A model generated the notes under the pieces. It did not search any database. It was not told the DNA's origin and saw only the letters and a list, made by a program, of their open reading frames with translations. The position numbers and the translations under genes are program-made. A stretch of DNA of 64,000 bases, taken from Bacillota bacterium. GTDB lineage: Bacteria; Bacillota_I; Bacilli_A; RFN20; CAG-288. Positions 8,043-15,857 of this stretch are shown piece by piece; the stretch's first letter is position 1, and the number at the start of each line of letters is the position of its first letter. The stretch is from assembly GCA_023398335.1 (NCBI GenBank), contig JAEWSJ010000009.1:62001-126000 (forward strand), in the 5' to 3' direction.

Positions 8043-9434
8043 ATGGAAGAAAAAAAAGAAAGAAAGCAATTTACTTTTGACAAAATTACAACTCATTTGA
8101 TGACATCTGGTTTTATTTATCAAGGTAGTGAAATCTATGGTGGCTTAGCTAATTCATGGGACTATGGTCCATTAGGTTCAGCTTGCAAAAATAATTTGAA
8201 AGAATTATGGCGCCATCATTTTGTAAAAACTAATAAATACACATTTGAAATAGACCCTGCGATTATTATGAATCCAAAAACATGGGAAGCTACAGGCCAT
8301 GTGCAAAACTTTCATGATCCATTAGTCGATTGTAAATATTGTCATTCTCGTTTTAGAGCAGATAAAATTATTAAGGATCAAAAGCCTGATTTAGATACTG
8401 ATGCAATGACAACAGAAGAATTAGATTCGATGATTCAATCAGGTGAAATTGTTTGCCCAACATGTGGAAAGAGTACATTTACCCCTATTAGACAATTCCA
8501 AATGATGTTTAAAACTTTTATTGGTGTTAATGAAGAAAAAGCCTCAACAGTATATTTAAGACCCGAAACAGCACAAGGGTTATTTGTTAATTTTAAGAAT
8601 GTAATGCGTACTACTAGAAGCAAATTACCTGTTGGAATTTGTGATATAGGCAAAGTATTTAGAAATGAAATTACTCCAGGAAACTTCACATTTAGAACTA
8701 GAGAATTTGAACAAATGGAAATCGAATTCTTCTGTAAACCAGATGAAGATTTAAAATGGTTTGATTACTGGAAATCAGAGTGCTTATCATTCGTTGAAAA
8801 ATTAGGTTTAAGAGCAGATCATCTTCGCTTTAGAGATCATGAGCCAGCTGAATTAGCTTTCTATTCCAAAGCAACAACTGATATTGAATATCTTTTCCCA
8901 TTTGGTTGGGGAGAGCTTATGGGAATTGCGTCCCGTACTGATTATGATTTAAAGAGACATATGGAATACTCCGGACAAGATTTAACATATCTAGATCCTG
9001 ATACAAATACAAGATACATTCCACATGTTATCGAGCCTTCATTTGGATGCGATCGTTTATTACTTGCTCTTTTATGTGATGCTTATGATGAGGAAGAACT
9101 TGAGAAAGATACGAGAATTGTTATGCATCTTGAAAAAGGATTATCTCCATATGATGTAGCAATTTTACCTTTATCTAATAAGTTATCAGAAACTTGTGAA
9201 AATAAACTGTTCAAATTATTAGCTGAAAAATATAATGTTACTTTTGATACAACAGGTAGTATTGGGAAACGTTATCGTCGTCAAGATGCGATTGGTACAC
9301 CATACTGTATTACTTACGATTTTGATTCGGAAAATGATAACATGGTTACAATTCGTGATCGTGATTCAATGAATCAAGAAAGAGTTTCAATTGACTCATT
9401 AATTAGTTACTTAAATAAACAATTTAACCGTTAA
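8043..9434 (+). CDS. glyS: Glycyl-tRNA synthetase, homodimeric type
   Basis: Charges tRNA-Gly. The 463-residue protein is the single-chain class II enzyme, not the bacterial alpha2beta2 type. It has the N-terminal GSEIYGGLANSWDYGPLG, a motif 2 stretch with FRNEITPGNFTFRTREFEQ, a motif 3 segment with EPSFGCDRLL, and a C-terminal anticodon-binding domain. The upstream frame can be extended to 7971, but the start at 8043 is chosen because GAGG lies 8 nt before it and the protein then begins like its relatives. It lies between recO and dnaG as in many Bacilli. Confidence 0.95.
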   Translation: MEEKKERKQFTFDKITTHLMTSGFIYQGSEIYGGLANSWDYGPLGSACKNNLKELWRHHFVKTNKYTFEIDPAIIMNPKTWEATGHVQNFHDPLVDCKYCHSRFRADKIIKDQKPDLDTDAMTTEELDSMIQSGEIVCPTCGKSTFTPIRQFQMMFKTFIGVNEEKASTVYLRPETAQGLFVNFKNVMRTTRSKLPVGICDIGKVFRNEITPGNFTFRTREFEQMEIEFFCKPDEDLKWFDYWKSECLSFVEKLGLRADHLRFRDHEPAELAFYSKATTDIEYLFPFGWGELMGIASRTDYDLKRHMEYSGQDLTYLDPDTNTRYIPHVIEPSFGCDRLLLALLCDAYDEEELEKDTRIVMHLEKGLSPYDVAILPLSNKLSETCENKLFKLLAEKYNVTFDTTGSIGKRYRRQDAIGTPYCITYDFDSENDNMVTIRDRDSMNQERVSIDSLISYLNKQFNR

Positions 9435-9458
9435 TCATAATAATAGGAGGTGTGAACT

Positions 9459-11384
9459 ATGATGCTAGATCAAAGTTTGATTGACAGTATTAGATCAAAA
9501 GCTGATATTGTTCAAGTTATTTCCTCCTATTTAGATGTTGAAAAAAAAGGCAGTAATTACCTAGCTATTTGTCCTTTTCATCATGACACATCTCCATCGT
9601 TAACTATATCACCTACTAAACAGATTTTTACGTGCTTTGTTTGTCATACAACAGGTAATGCTTTTTCTTTTGTCATGAAATATGAACATATTGGCTTTAT
9701 TGATGCGGTTAAAAAAGTTTGTTCAATTTGTGGAATAGATGTCCCTGAACTTAATAACTATAAAGTCATTAAGAGAATAAGAGAAAATGAAGAAGAACAT
9801 AAAGCTTTAGAACAATTGTCAGATTACTATGCTTACATGCTTGATACTCAAGATGGAATTGAAGCTAAAAATTATTTAATTTCCCGTCAATTGCAAAATG
9901 ATGTTATTAAACACTTTAAAATAGGCTATGCACCTCTAAATAATGAAGAATCCGTTAATATGTTGAGGAATAAATTGAATATTCCGCTTGAAGTATTGGA
10001 TAGAGCAGGAATTACTTCCTCTTCAACCTCAACATTTAAGGATCGCTATAGAGATCGTATTATTTTTACTTTGGAAGATTTGCATGGTGATGTGGTTGGT
10101 TTCTCTGGTAGAAAATATAAAGACAATGAAGCTAACGAAGCAAAATATATTAATTCACCTGAAACCGTTCTATTTAAGAAGAGTCAATTATTGTATAATC
10201 TAAAAAACTCGATGGAATCATGTAAAAAAGATGGCTATATATATTTACTTGAAGGTTTCATGGATGTCATTGCTTTGTATCGAGCTGAAATTACATCCGC
10301 TGTAGGTCTAATGGGCACTTCTTTATCAAAGGAACATGTTGCTCTATTCAAGAAATTAAATGTTGAAATTAGATTATGTCTTGATTCTGATGGTCCAGGT
10401 CAAGCAGCTACAGAAAAATGTATTGCTGCATTATATGAAGAAAGAGTTAATTTTAAAGTAATAAAACCTTTATATAATGGAAAAGATCCGGATGAATTGC
10501 TAGATTCAGAGGGTAAAGAAGCTCTTGTTGCTGCTATGAATGAGATTGAAGAACCGATTATTCATTCATTAAACTATAATATAAAAGCTAAATTACTAAA
10601 TACATATGAAGATAAGGAAAAGTTTTTAGTTGCTAATAAAAATTATTTCTACAATATCAATACTTTAGCATTAAATGAGGTACTTGATACATTATCATTA
10701 GCTTTGAATGTTTCAGTTGACTCCATAAAAAATGTATATCGTTCTTTACGAAATAAATCTGACATTAAATCCGTACAATATGGAGACAATAAACCAGATA
10801 GAAGATATGAGTATACTTATATTGATTCATCCGTTGATATATATAAAGCACTTACAGATTACATTTTAAACATTACTGATAATGTTAGATTAAAATCAAT
10901 TAATTCAAAACCAATTGTAATAAATGAATCGAGAATTATAGCTCGTATGGTCATGTCGAGAAAAATGTGCAATGACTTTTTAAAGACTGAATCATTTGTT
11001 ATTAGTCAATATAATTTGCTAGTTAGATATTTTAACGATTACTACTTGCGTAATAGTGTAGAATGTTTATGTGTGGAAAAATTGGGAGATATTGAAGACT
11101 CAGTTGAAAACACTTATGGAGAATTGATTGAGACTAATCAAAAATTTTCTAAAGACAAAGATGAGATTTTAGGCATTATTTTACGGTTAAAGGTTTGTCA
11201 TATCCCTTGTAAAACTAATATGTCTGATAGTTCTATCAGCAATCTCATTGACACTCATAAAGATTTATGTCTAAAATTTGATATTTCAAACAAAAGTTTG
11301 GATGATAAATCTAAGGAAGAATTGATTTCTAAGTTGCAAAAAAATTACTCAAAAAAATTAGAAGGGAAGAAGAATAATGGCTAA
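9459..11384 (+). CDS. dnaG: DNA primase
   Basis: Synthesises RNA primers at the replication fork. The 641-residue protein has an N-terminal CHC2 zinc finger (Cys38, His41, Cys59, Cys62) and a TOPRIM catalytic core with LLEGFMDVIAL and CLDSDGPGQAA (about residues 255-320). A divergent C-terminal helicase-binding region follows. AGGAGG sits 8 nt before the ATG at 9459. The last 8 bp overlap rpoD, so both are probably translated from one mRNA in the dnaG-rpoD macromolecular synthesis arrangement. Confidence 0.96.
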   Translation: MMLDQSLIDSIRSKADIVQVISSYLDVEKKGSNYLAICPFHHDTSPSLTISPTKQIFTCFVCHTTGNAFSFVMKYEHIGFIDAVKKVCSICGIDVPELNNYKVIKRIRENEEEHKALEQLSDYYAYMLDTQDGIEAKNYLISRQLQNDVIKHFKIGYAPLNNEESVNMLRNKLNIPLEVLDRAGITSSSTSTFKDRYRDRIIFTLEDLHGDVVGFSGRKYKDNEANEAKYINSPETVLFKKSQLLYNLKNSMESCKKDGYIYLLEGFMDVIALYRAEITSAVGLMGTSLSKEHVALFKKLNVEIRLCLDSDGPGQAATEKCIAALYEERVNFKVIKPLYNGKDPDELLDSEGKEALVAAMNEIEEPIIHSLNYNIKAKLLNTYEDKEKFLVANKNYFYNINTLALNEVLDTLSLALNVSVDSIKNVYRSLRNKSDIKSVQYGDNKPDRRYEYTYIDSSVDIYKALTDYILNITDNVRLKSINSKPIVINESRIIARMVMSRKMCNDFLKTESFVISQYNLLVRYFNDYYLRNSVECLCVEKLGDIEDSVENTYGELIETNQKFSKDKDEILGIILRLKVCHIPCKTNMSDSSISNLIDTHKDLCLKFDISNKSLDDKSKEELISKLQKNYSKKLEGKKNNG

Positions 11385-12579
11385 AGTAGAAAAAATTGAG
11401 ATTAAAGTTGAGACAGAATGGAAAGATTTGTTATTAAAAAAAGGGACAAAAAAGGGATTTTTATCTCAAGATGATATTTACGCCATTATGGAACCTTTCG
11501 ATATATCAGATGACCAATTGGACGAATTAATTAATTATGTTAAAGAATCTGGAATTGAAATTAAAAATGATGTTGAAGAGGATGAACCTATTATTGATGA
11601 TAGTTTAACACCTGAAGACTTACTTAAAAATGATGATGATATACTTGAAGATGATAATTTTGAAATTGAAGTTGAAGAAGAGTCTATTCCTGAAATTCAT
11701 GATTTAGAATTTTCAATTGATAATGTTGATATTAAGAATAATGACCCAGTTAAACAATATTTACGTGAAATTGGTAAATATCGTGTCTTAAAAGGAAAAG
11801 ATGAAGAGATTGAAATTGCTCGTCGAATTGCTGAGGGTGATGAATCAGCTAAAGAAGAACTTACAAATTGCAATTTAAAATTAGTTATTTCTATCGCTAA
11901 ACACTATGTCAATAGAGGAATGCAATTCTTGGATTTAATTCAAGAAGGTAATTTAGGATTGATGAAAGCTGTCGAAAAGTTCGATTATACAAAAGGCTAT
12001 AAATTTTCAACATATGCTACATGGTGGATTAGACAAGCCATCACTAGAGCTTTAGCTGATCAAGCTCGTACAATACGTATTCCTGTCCATATGGTTGAAA
12101 CAATAAATAAAATTACTCGTGCTTCACGTAAATTAACACAAAAGTTAAATCGTGATCCTACACCTGAAGAAATTTCTAAAGAACTTGATGGCGCATACTC
12201 TGCTGAGAGAATTAGAGAAATTCAACTGATTGCCATGGATCCTTTATCATTAGAGAAACCTGTTGGTGAAGAAGAAGATTCACATGTTGGTGATTTCATC
12301 GAAGATAAAGATAATGAATCACCATTAAAATATGCTAATTCTTCTTTATTAAAAGATAAATTAAATGATGTTTTAGGTGAATTAACAGATCGTGAAGAAA
12401 GAGTCATTCGTTTACGTTATGGCCTTGATGATGGAAGAAACCACACTCTTGAAGAAGTTGGCAAAGAATTTGGTGTTACTCGTGAACGTATTCGTCAAAT
12501 TGAAGCCAAAGCAATTAAGAAATTACGTCATCCAACACGTTCAAAACAATTGAGAGATTATTTAGACGATATAAATTAA
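11377..12579 (+). CDS. rpoD: Housekeeping sigma factor RpoD/SigA
   Basis: Primary sigma-70 factor. The 400-residue protein has region 1.1 (about 1-75), an acidic linker, and region 2 with the standard -10 recognition and melting segment (YATWWIRQAITRA). Region 4.2 contains VTRERIRQIEAKA and ends KQLRDYLDDIN. All residues known to contact consensus promoters appear intact, which agrees with the TTGnnn/TATAAT promoters seen in this window. The operon ends at a strong terminator after the gene. Confidence 0.97.
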   Translation: MAKVEKIEIKVETEWKDLLLKKGTKKGFLSQDDIYAIMEPFDISDDQLDELINYVKESGIEIKNDVEEDEPIIDDSLTPEDLLKNDDDILEDDNFEIEVEEESIPEIHDLEFSIDNVDIKNNDPVKQYLREIGKYRVLKGKDEEIEIARRIAEGDESAKEELTNCNLKLVISIAKHYVNRGMQFLDLIQEGNLGLMKAVEKFDYTKGYKFSTYATWWIRQAITRALADQARTIRIPVHMVETINKITRASRKLTQKLNRDPTPEEISKELDGAYSAERIREIQLIAMDPLSLEKPVGEEEDSHVGDFIEDKDNESPLKYANSSLLKDKLNDVLGELTDREERVIRLRYGLDDGRNHTLEEVGKEFGVTRERIRQIEAKAIKKLRHPTRSKQLRDYLDDIN

Positions 12580-12587
12580 TATTAAGT

Positions 12588-12617
12588 AAAACTGCAGAAC
12601 TGCAGTTTTATTTTTTT
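12588..12617 (+). terminator. Intrinsic terminator of glyS-dnaG-rpoD
   Basis: A perfect inverted repeat (AAAACTGCAG / CTGCAGTTTT, tiny loop) is followed by a run of seven T residues. Confidence 0.85.
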
Positions 12618-12622
12618 CAAAA

Positions 12623-12631
12623 TGCTATAAT
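12623..12631 (+). promoter_or_regulatory. Extended -10 promoter of the second sigma gene
   Basis: TGC-TATAAT lies 27 bp before the start codon and immediately after the rpoD terminator, so the paralogue is transcribed separately from rpoD. No clear -35 hexamer is visible. Confidence 0.5.
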
Positions 12632-12658
12632 TAATAAGAGATTATATAGGAGAACACC

Positions 12659-13687
12659 ATGAGTAAAGACATTAACAAATCCTTAATTAATGATTATGTT
12701 AGTAGTATTGATTCTTCAAAAATTGCCAAGTCTAAAATGATAAGCGATTTCATTGATGAGCAAAATTTGAATGAAGATGAGATTGATTATCTTTTTCGTG
12801 CTTTAAAAGATAAAAACATTCGACTTTCTGAGATTGATTTTAATAGCCCTAGTACTTCAAGTAAAAAAATATATTCTACGTCTGACTCGTTAAATATGTA
12901 TTTGCAAGAGATTGGTCGCTATCCTTTATTAACATTTGAAGATGAAAAAAAATTATCGAAACTAATCCATGAAGGCGATACCGAAGCTTATGATGAATTG
13001 GTCAATAGCAACCTAAGACTTGTTGCATCAATAGCTAAAGAATACAAAGGCAAGAGCACTTTATCATATCAAGATTTAATTCAAGAGGGTAATTTAGGGC
13101 TTTTACGTGCTGCTCAAAAATACGATTATACAAGAGGCTTTAAGTTTTCAACTTACGCCGTATGCTGGATAAGACAATCTATTTCACGTGCAATAGCCTC
13201 AAAAGGGCACGCTATTGCCTTGCCAGTATATATTCAAGAATCATTAAATAAAATTAAAGGTATATCTAGTAAATTAGTTTTAAGATACGATAGAGATCCT
13301 ACCCCAAAAGAAATAGCTGATGAGTCAAGAGATGAATTTACTGAAGACAAAGTTAGAAAACTTTTATCATATGATAATTCGGTTGTTTCTTTGGACAAAC
13401 CAGTTAATGAAAATGATTCAGGAGTTTCATTAGCTAATTTTTTATCAAATGATGATAATAGCCTATTAATTGATAATCAAATAGAAGATATTAGATATGC
13501 CATTAATAAACTATCCGAACGAGAACGCAGCTTAATTATTAAACGTTATGGTTTATATGATAATAGTCCTCACACTTTGGAAACTTTAGGAGAAGAAGAA
13601 GGCGTAACACGTGAACGTGCACGTCAGCTTGTAAATCGCGCTCTAAAAAAGATGGCAGAATATTTAAAAGATGGCAGTAATAAGTAA
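12659..13687 (+). CDS. Second sigma-70 factor, RpoD paralogue (group 2-like)
   Basis: A 342-residue sigma-70 protein directly after rpoD. It has region 1.2 (SLNMYLQEIGRYPLL), region 2 (NLRLVASIAKEY through FKFSTYAVCWIRQSISRAIA), region 3 with YDRDPTPKEIA, and region 4.2 (VTRERARQLVNRALKKM). Region 1.1 is reduced or absent. One of the paired promoter-melting tryptophans is cysteine (Cys169), the -10-contacting glutamine is kept and the neighbouring threonine is serine. Key -35 contact residues R, E, R and Q are kept. It probably reads promoters close to those of RpoD under other conditions; the regulon is unknown. AGGAG lies 6 nt upstream. Confidence 0.85.
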   Translation: MSKDINKSLINDYVSSIDSSKIAKSKMISDFIDEQNLNEDEIDYLFRALKDKNIRLSEIDFNSPSTSSKKIYSTSDSLNMYLQEIGRYPLLTFEDEKKLSKLIHEGDTEAYDELVNSNLRLVASIAKEYKGKSTLSYQDLIQEGNLGLLRAAQKYDYTRGFKFSTYAVCWIRQSISRAIASKGHAIALPVYIQESLNKIKGISSKLVLRYDRDPTPKEIADESRDEFTEDKVRKLLSYDNSVVSLDKPVNENDSGVSLANFLSNDDNSLLIDNQIEDIRYAINKLSERERSLIIKRYGLYDNSPHTLETLGEEEGVTRERARQLVNRALKKMAEYLKDGSNK

Positions 13688-14351
13688 AAAAATACCAATA
13701 TCAAATAGATTAAAAGAAGTTGCTTCTTTTATCGATTTTTCGCTTGCAACATTAGATATTGGCTCGGACCATTGTTATTTACCAATCTATCTTATTTCCA
13801 AAGGGTTTTTAAGTAAAATGTTTGCTTCTGAAAATAAATCTGGGCCATATAATAAAATGCTTGAATCAGTAAAAGAATATGGGGTTGAGTCTAAAATAAA
13901 CATTTTATATGGCAATGGACTTGATGTGTATAAAGACGAGATAAAACAGGTTTCAATATGTGGTATGGGTGGAGATACAATTGCATCTATTATTGAATCA
14001 ATGCCTGATGTTTATCGTATTGACAGATTTATTTTAGAACCGCAATCTAATTATGAATTAGTTCGCTTAACTATGGCTAGACTAGGCTATAAAGAAATAA
14101 ATGAAAAGTACATAAAAGAGAAAAATAAATATTATCCAATTATTTCTTATGAAAAAGGAATTGAACAAATTAATAGTATTGAAGCTAAATATGGCAAAAT
14201 TGCTTTAAAAAATAAGGACGCAAATTTAAAGAAATTTTTGCAAAAAAAACTTTCTGAATTAATACTTATTAAAGATAAAAACAGCATTAGAAACAATGAT
14301 GAAATTTTTGCTAAAATAGAAGAATTATCCACTATTTTAAATTTATTCTAG
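13671..14351 (+). CDS. trmK: tRNA (adenine(22)-N1)-methyltransferase TrmK
   Basis: Methylates A22 of tRNA. The 226-residue protein has the SAM-binding DIGSDHCYLP motif, the family hallmark GMGGDTI, and LEPQSN. It begins inside the end of the second sigma gene (17-bp overlap) without a strong ribosome site, so translation is probably coupled. In Bacillus sigA is likewise followed by trmK, yqfO and ispH; here yqfO is absent and ispH is inverted, so its 3' end overlaps trmK by 9 bp. Confidence 0.9.
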   Translation: MAVISKKIPISNRLKEVASFIDFSLATLDIGSDHCYLPIYLISKGFLSKMFASENKSGPYNKMLESVKEYGVESKINILYGNGLDVYKDEIKQVSICGMGGDTIASIIESMPDVYRIDRFILEPQSNYELVRLTMARLGYKEINEKYIKEKNKYYPIISYEKGIEQINSIEAKYGKIALKNKDANLKKFLQKKLSELILIKDKNSIRNNDEIFAKIEELSTILNLF

Positions 14352-15200
14352 TATTTTAATTATTTTATTAACTAACTCTTCTGAAGATGATGTTGAAGAA
14401 GCAATGAAAATATCATTGCTTTTTTTTATTGAGCTTTTCTCATTTTCAGCCTGCTCAACATTTGAAATGAAGAAAACCGGATTTGAAAATTTTTCTTTAA
14501 CTAAATTGTAAAATTCAACGGAATTAGAGGATGATTTATCACCAATAATTACGAAAACATCGTTGACTGTAGGGCAGATTGCAAGAGCTTGTTTCCATCT
14601 TTTTAAACATTCAGAACATATGTTGTTTATCTTATAACTCGCGGTTATTTTTGTCTGAACTTGATTAACTAAATCGTTATATGAGTTTAAGGAAATTGTA
14701 GATTGTGGATAAAAAGATAATTTTCCAAATTGCTCCAAATAAATGTAATAATACGTTTTTATTTTGTTCGTATCAATAAATACAATATCCGGAGAAATAT
14801 CCATAATAAATTTTGATTCAGGATGGTTTTTTTTCCCAACGTAAACTACGTTAAACCCGTTGTTTAAATCATCGATAATATTCTTTTTAGCTTTAATTAA
14901 GAAGGGACATGTTGTATCTAAATAATCCAGGTTATATTGACTTGCGAAGTTAACGTCTTCTGATGTCAATCCATGAGCGGAAAATATTATTGTTGAACCA
15001 GCAGGATAATTAGCCTTTAATGACTCGATATTTTTAATACTATATGTATCTTGTAAAAACTTATTTGTATCATCATTATGTACTAAAGGTCGAGATAAAA
15101 AAATAAGCTTAGATGGATTTTTTTGCCTAAGTTCAATAACTTTGTTGATTGCATTTTTTACACCAAAACAATATCCGATTGGTCTAATTATTTTAATCAT
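14343..15200 (-). CDS. ispH: 4-hydroxy-3-methylbut-2-enyl diphosphate reductase IspH
   Basis: Last step of the MEP pathway, giving IPP and DMAPP with a 4Fe-4S cluster. The 285-residue protein keeps the three cluster cysteines: Cys11 in GYCFGV, Cys98 in DTTCP and Cys195 in NICSEC. It also keeps the substrate histidines (His41, His76, His126) and the catalytic glutamate in HPE (Glu128). The third region is unusual: ICSECLKRW replaces the common ICxAT-RQ, adding a cysteine at 198. The ATG at 15200 is the first in-frame start after a stop; its strong AAAGGAGG is 12 nt away, longer than usual. Confidence 0.9.
   Translation of the reverse strand: MIKIIRPIGYCFGVKNAINKVIELRQKNPSKLIFLSRPLVHNDDTNKFLQDTYSIKNIESLKANYPAGSTIIFSAHGLTSEDVNFASQYNLDYLDTTCPFLIKAKKNIIDDLNNGFNVVYVGKKNHPESKFIMDISPDIVFIDTNKIKTYYYIYLEQFGKLSFYPQSTISLNSYNDLVNQVQTKITASYKINNICSECLKRWKQALAICPTVNDVFVIIGDKSSSNSVEFYNLVKEKFSNPVFFISNVEQAENEKSSIKKSNDIFIASSTSSSEELVNKIIKILE
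14399..14427 (+). terminator. Terminator of sigma-trmK embedded in the ispH coding region
   Basis: AAGCAATGA and TCATTGCTT form a perfect 9-bp stem with loop AAATA, followed by a T run. It lies about 50 bp past the trmK stop but wholly inside the antisense 3' end of ispH. Confidence 0.7.
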
Positions 15201-15284
15201 TTATGAACAATTCCTCCTTTGGTTGAATTCTCTTAATATTATATATTAAATATTCATATTTATATACATTATTATTTTGATAAA

Positions 15285-15293
15285 TGGTATAAT
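15285..15293 (+). promoter_or_regulatory. Extended -10 promoter of apt
   Basis: TGG-TATAAT lies 28 bp before the apt start codon in the gap shared with the divergent ispH. No good -35 box is visible. Confidence 0.5.
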
Positions 15294-15321
15294 CAAAAAG
15301 TAATACGGAGGATAAATTTAT

Positions 15322-15834
15322 ATGAATTTTGAAGATTATATTGCAGTTGTTGAAGGCTTTCCAAAACCTGGTATATCCTTTAAAGATATTTCACCTTTAT
15401 TAAGAGATGGAAATGCGTTTCATGAATGTATTGATGATATGTCCGCTATCGTTAAAGAATGGAATCCAACATTAATTATTGGTCCTGAATCTCGTGGATT
15501 TGTTTTTGGATTACCGATTTCTTATTCGTTAAAAGTTGGTTTTGCCATGGCAAGAAAAAAAGGTAAATTACCTGGTAAAGTAATCTCAAAATCATACGCT
15601 TTAGAATATAATACTGCTACAATTGAAGTTCCTGAAGATTCAATTAAACCTGGAGATAGAGTTGTTTTAGTTGATGACTTATTAGCTACAGGTGGAACCT
15701 TAAAAGCAATTCAATTAATTGTTGAATCACGTGGGGCAAAAGTTGTTGGTATAATTACTCTTATTGAACTTAAGGATTTAGAGGGATATCGTGTATTAGA
15801 AAATGTTCCTTATAAAGCATTATTAAGTTTATAA
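15322..15834 (+). CDS. apt: Adenine phosphoribosyltransferase
   Basis: Converts adenine and PRPP to AMP in purine salvage. The 170-residue protein has the family N-terminus (FPKPGISFKDISPLL), the GPESRGFVFG segment and the PRPP-binding loop VLVDDLLATGGT. GGAGG lies 10 nt upstream. It is followed 23 bp later by rel, the common apt-rel pairing linking purine nucleotide supply to the alarmone enzyme. Confidence 0.96.
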   Translation: MNFEDYIAVVEGFPKPGISFKDISPLLRDGNAFHECIDDMSAIVKEWNPTLIIGPESRGFVFGLPISYSLKVGFAMARKKGKLPGKVISKSYALEYNTATIEVPEDSIKPGDRVVLVDDLLATGGTLKAIQLIVESRGAKVVGIITLIELKDLEGYRVLENVPYKALLSL

Positions 15835-15857
15835 TAACAAAATTAGAAGGTTTGTTG

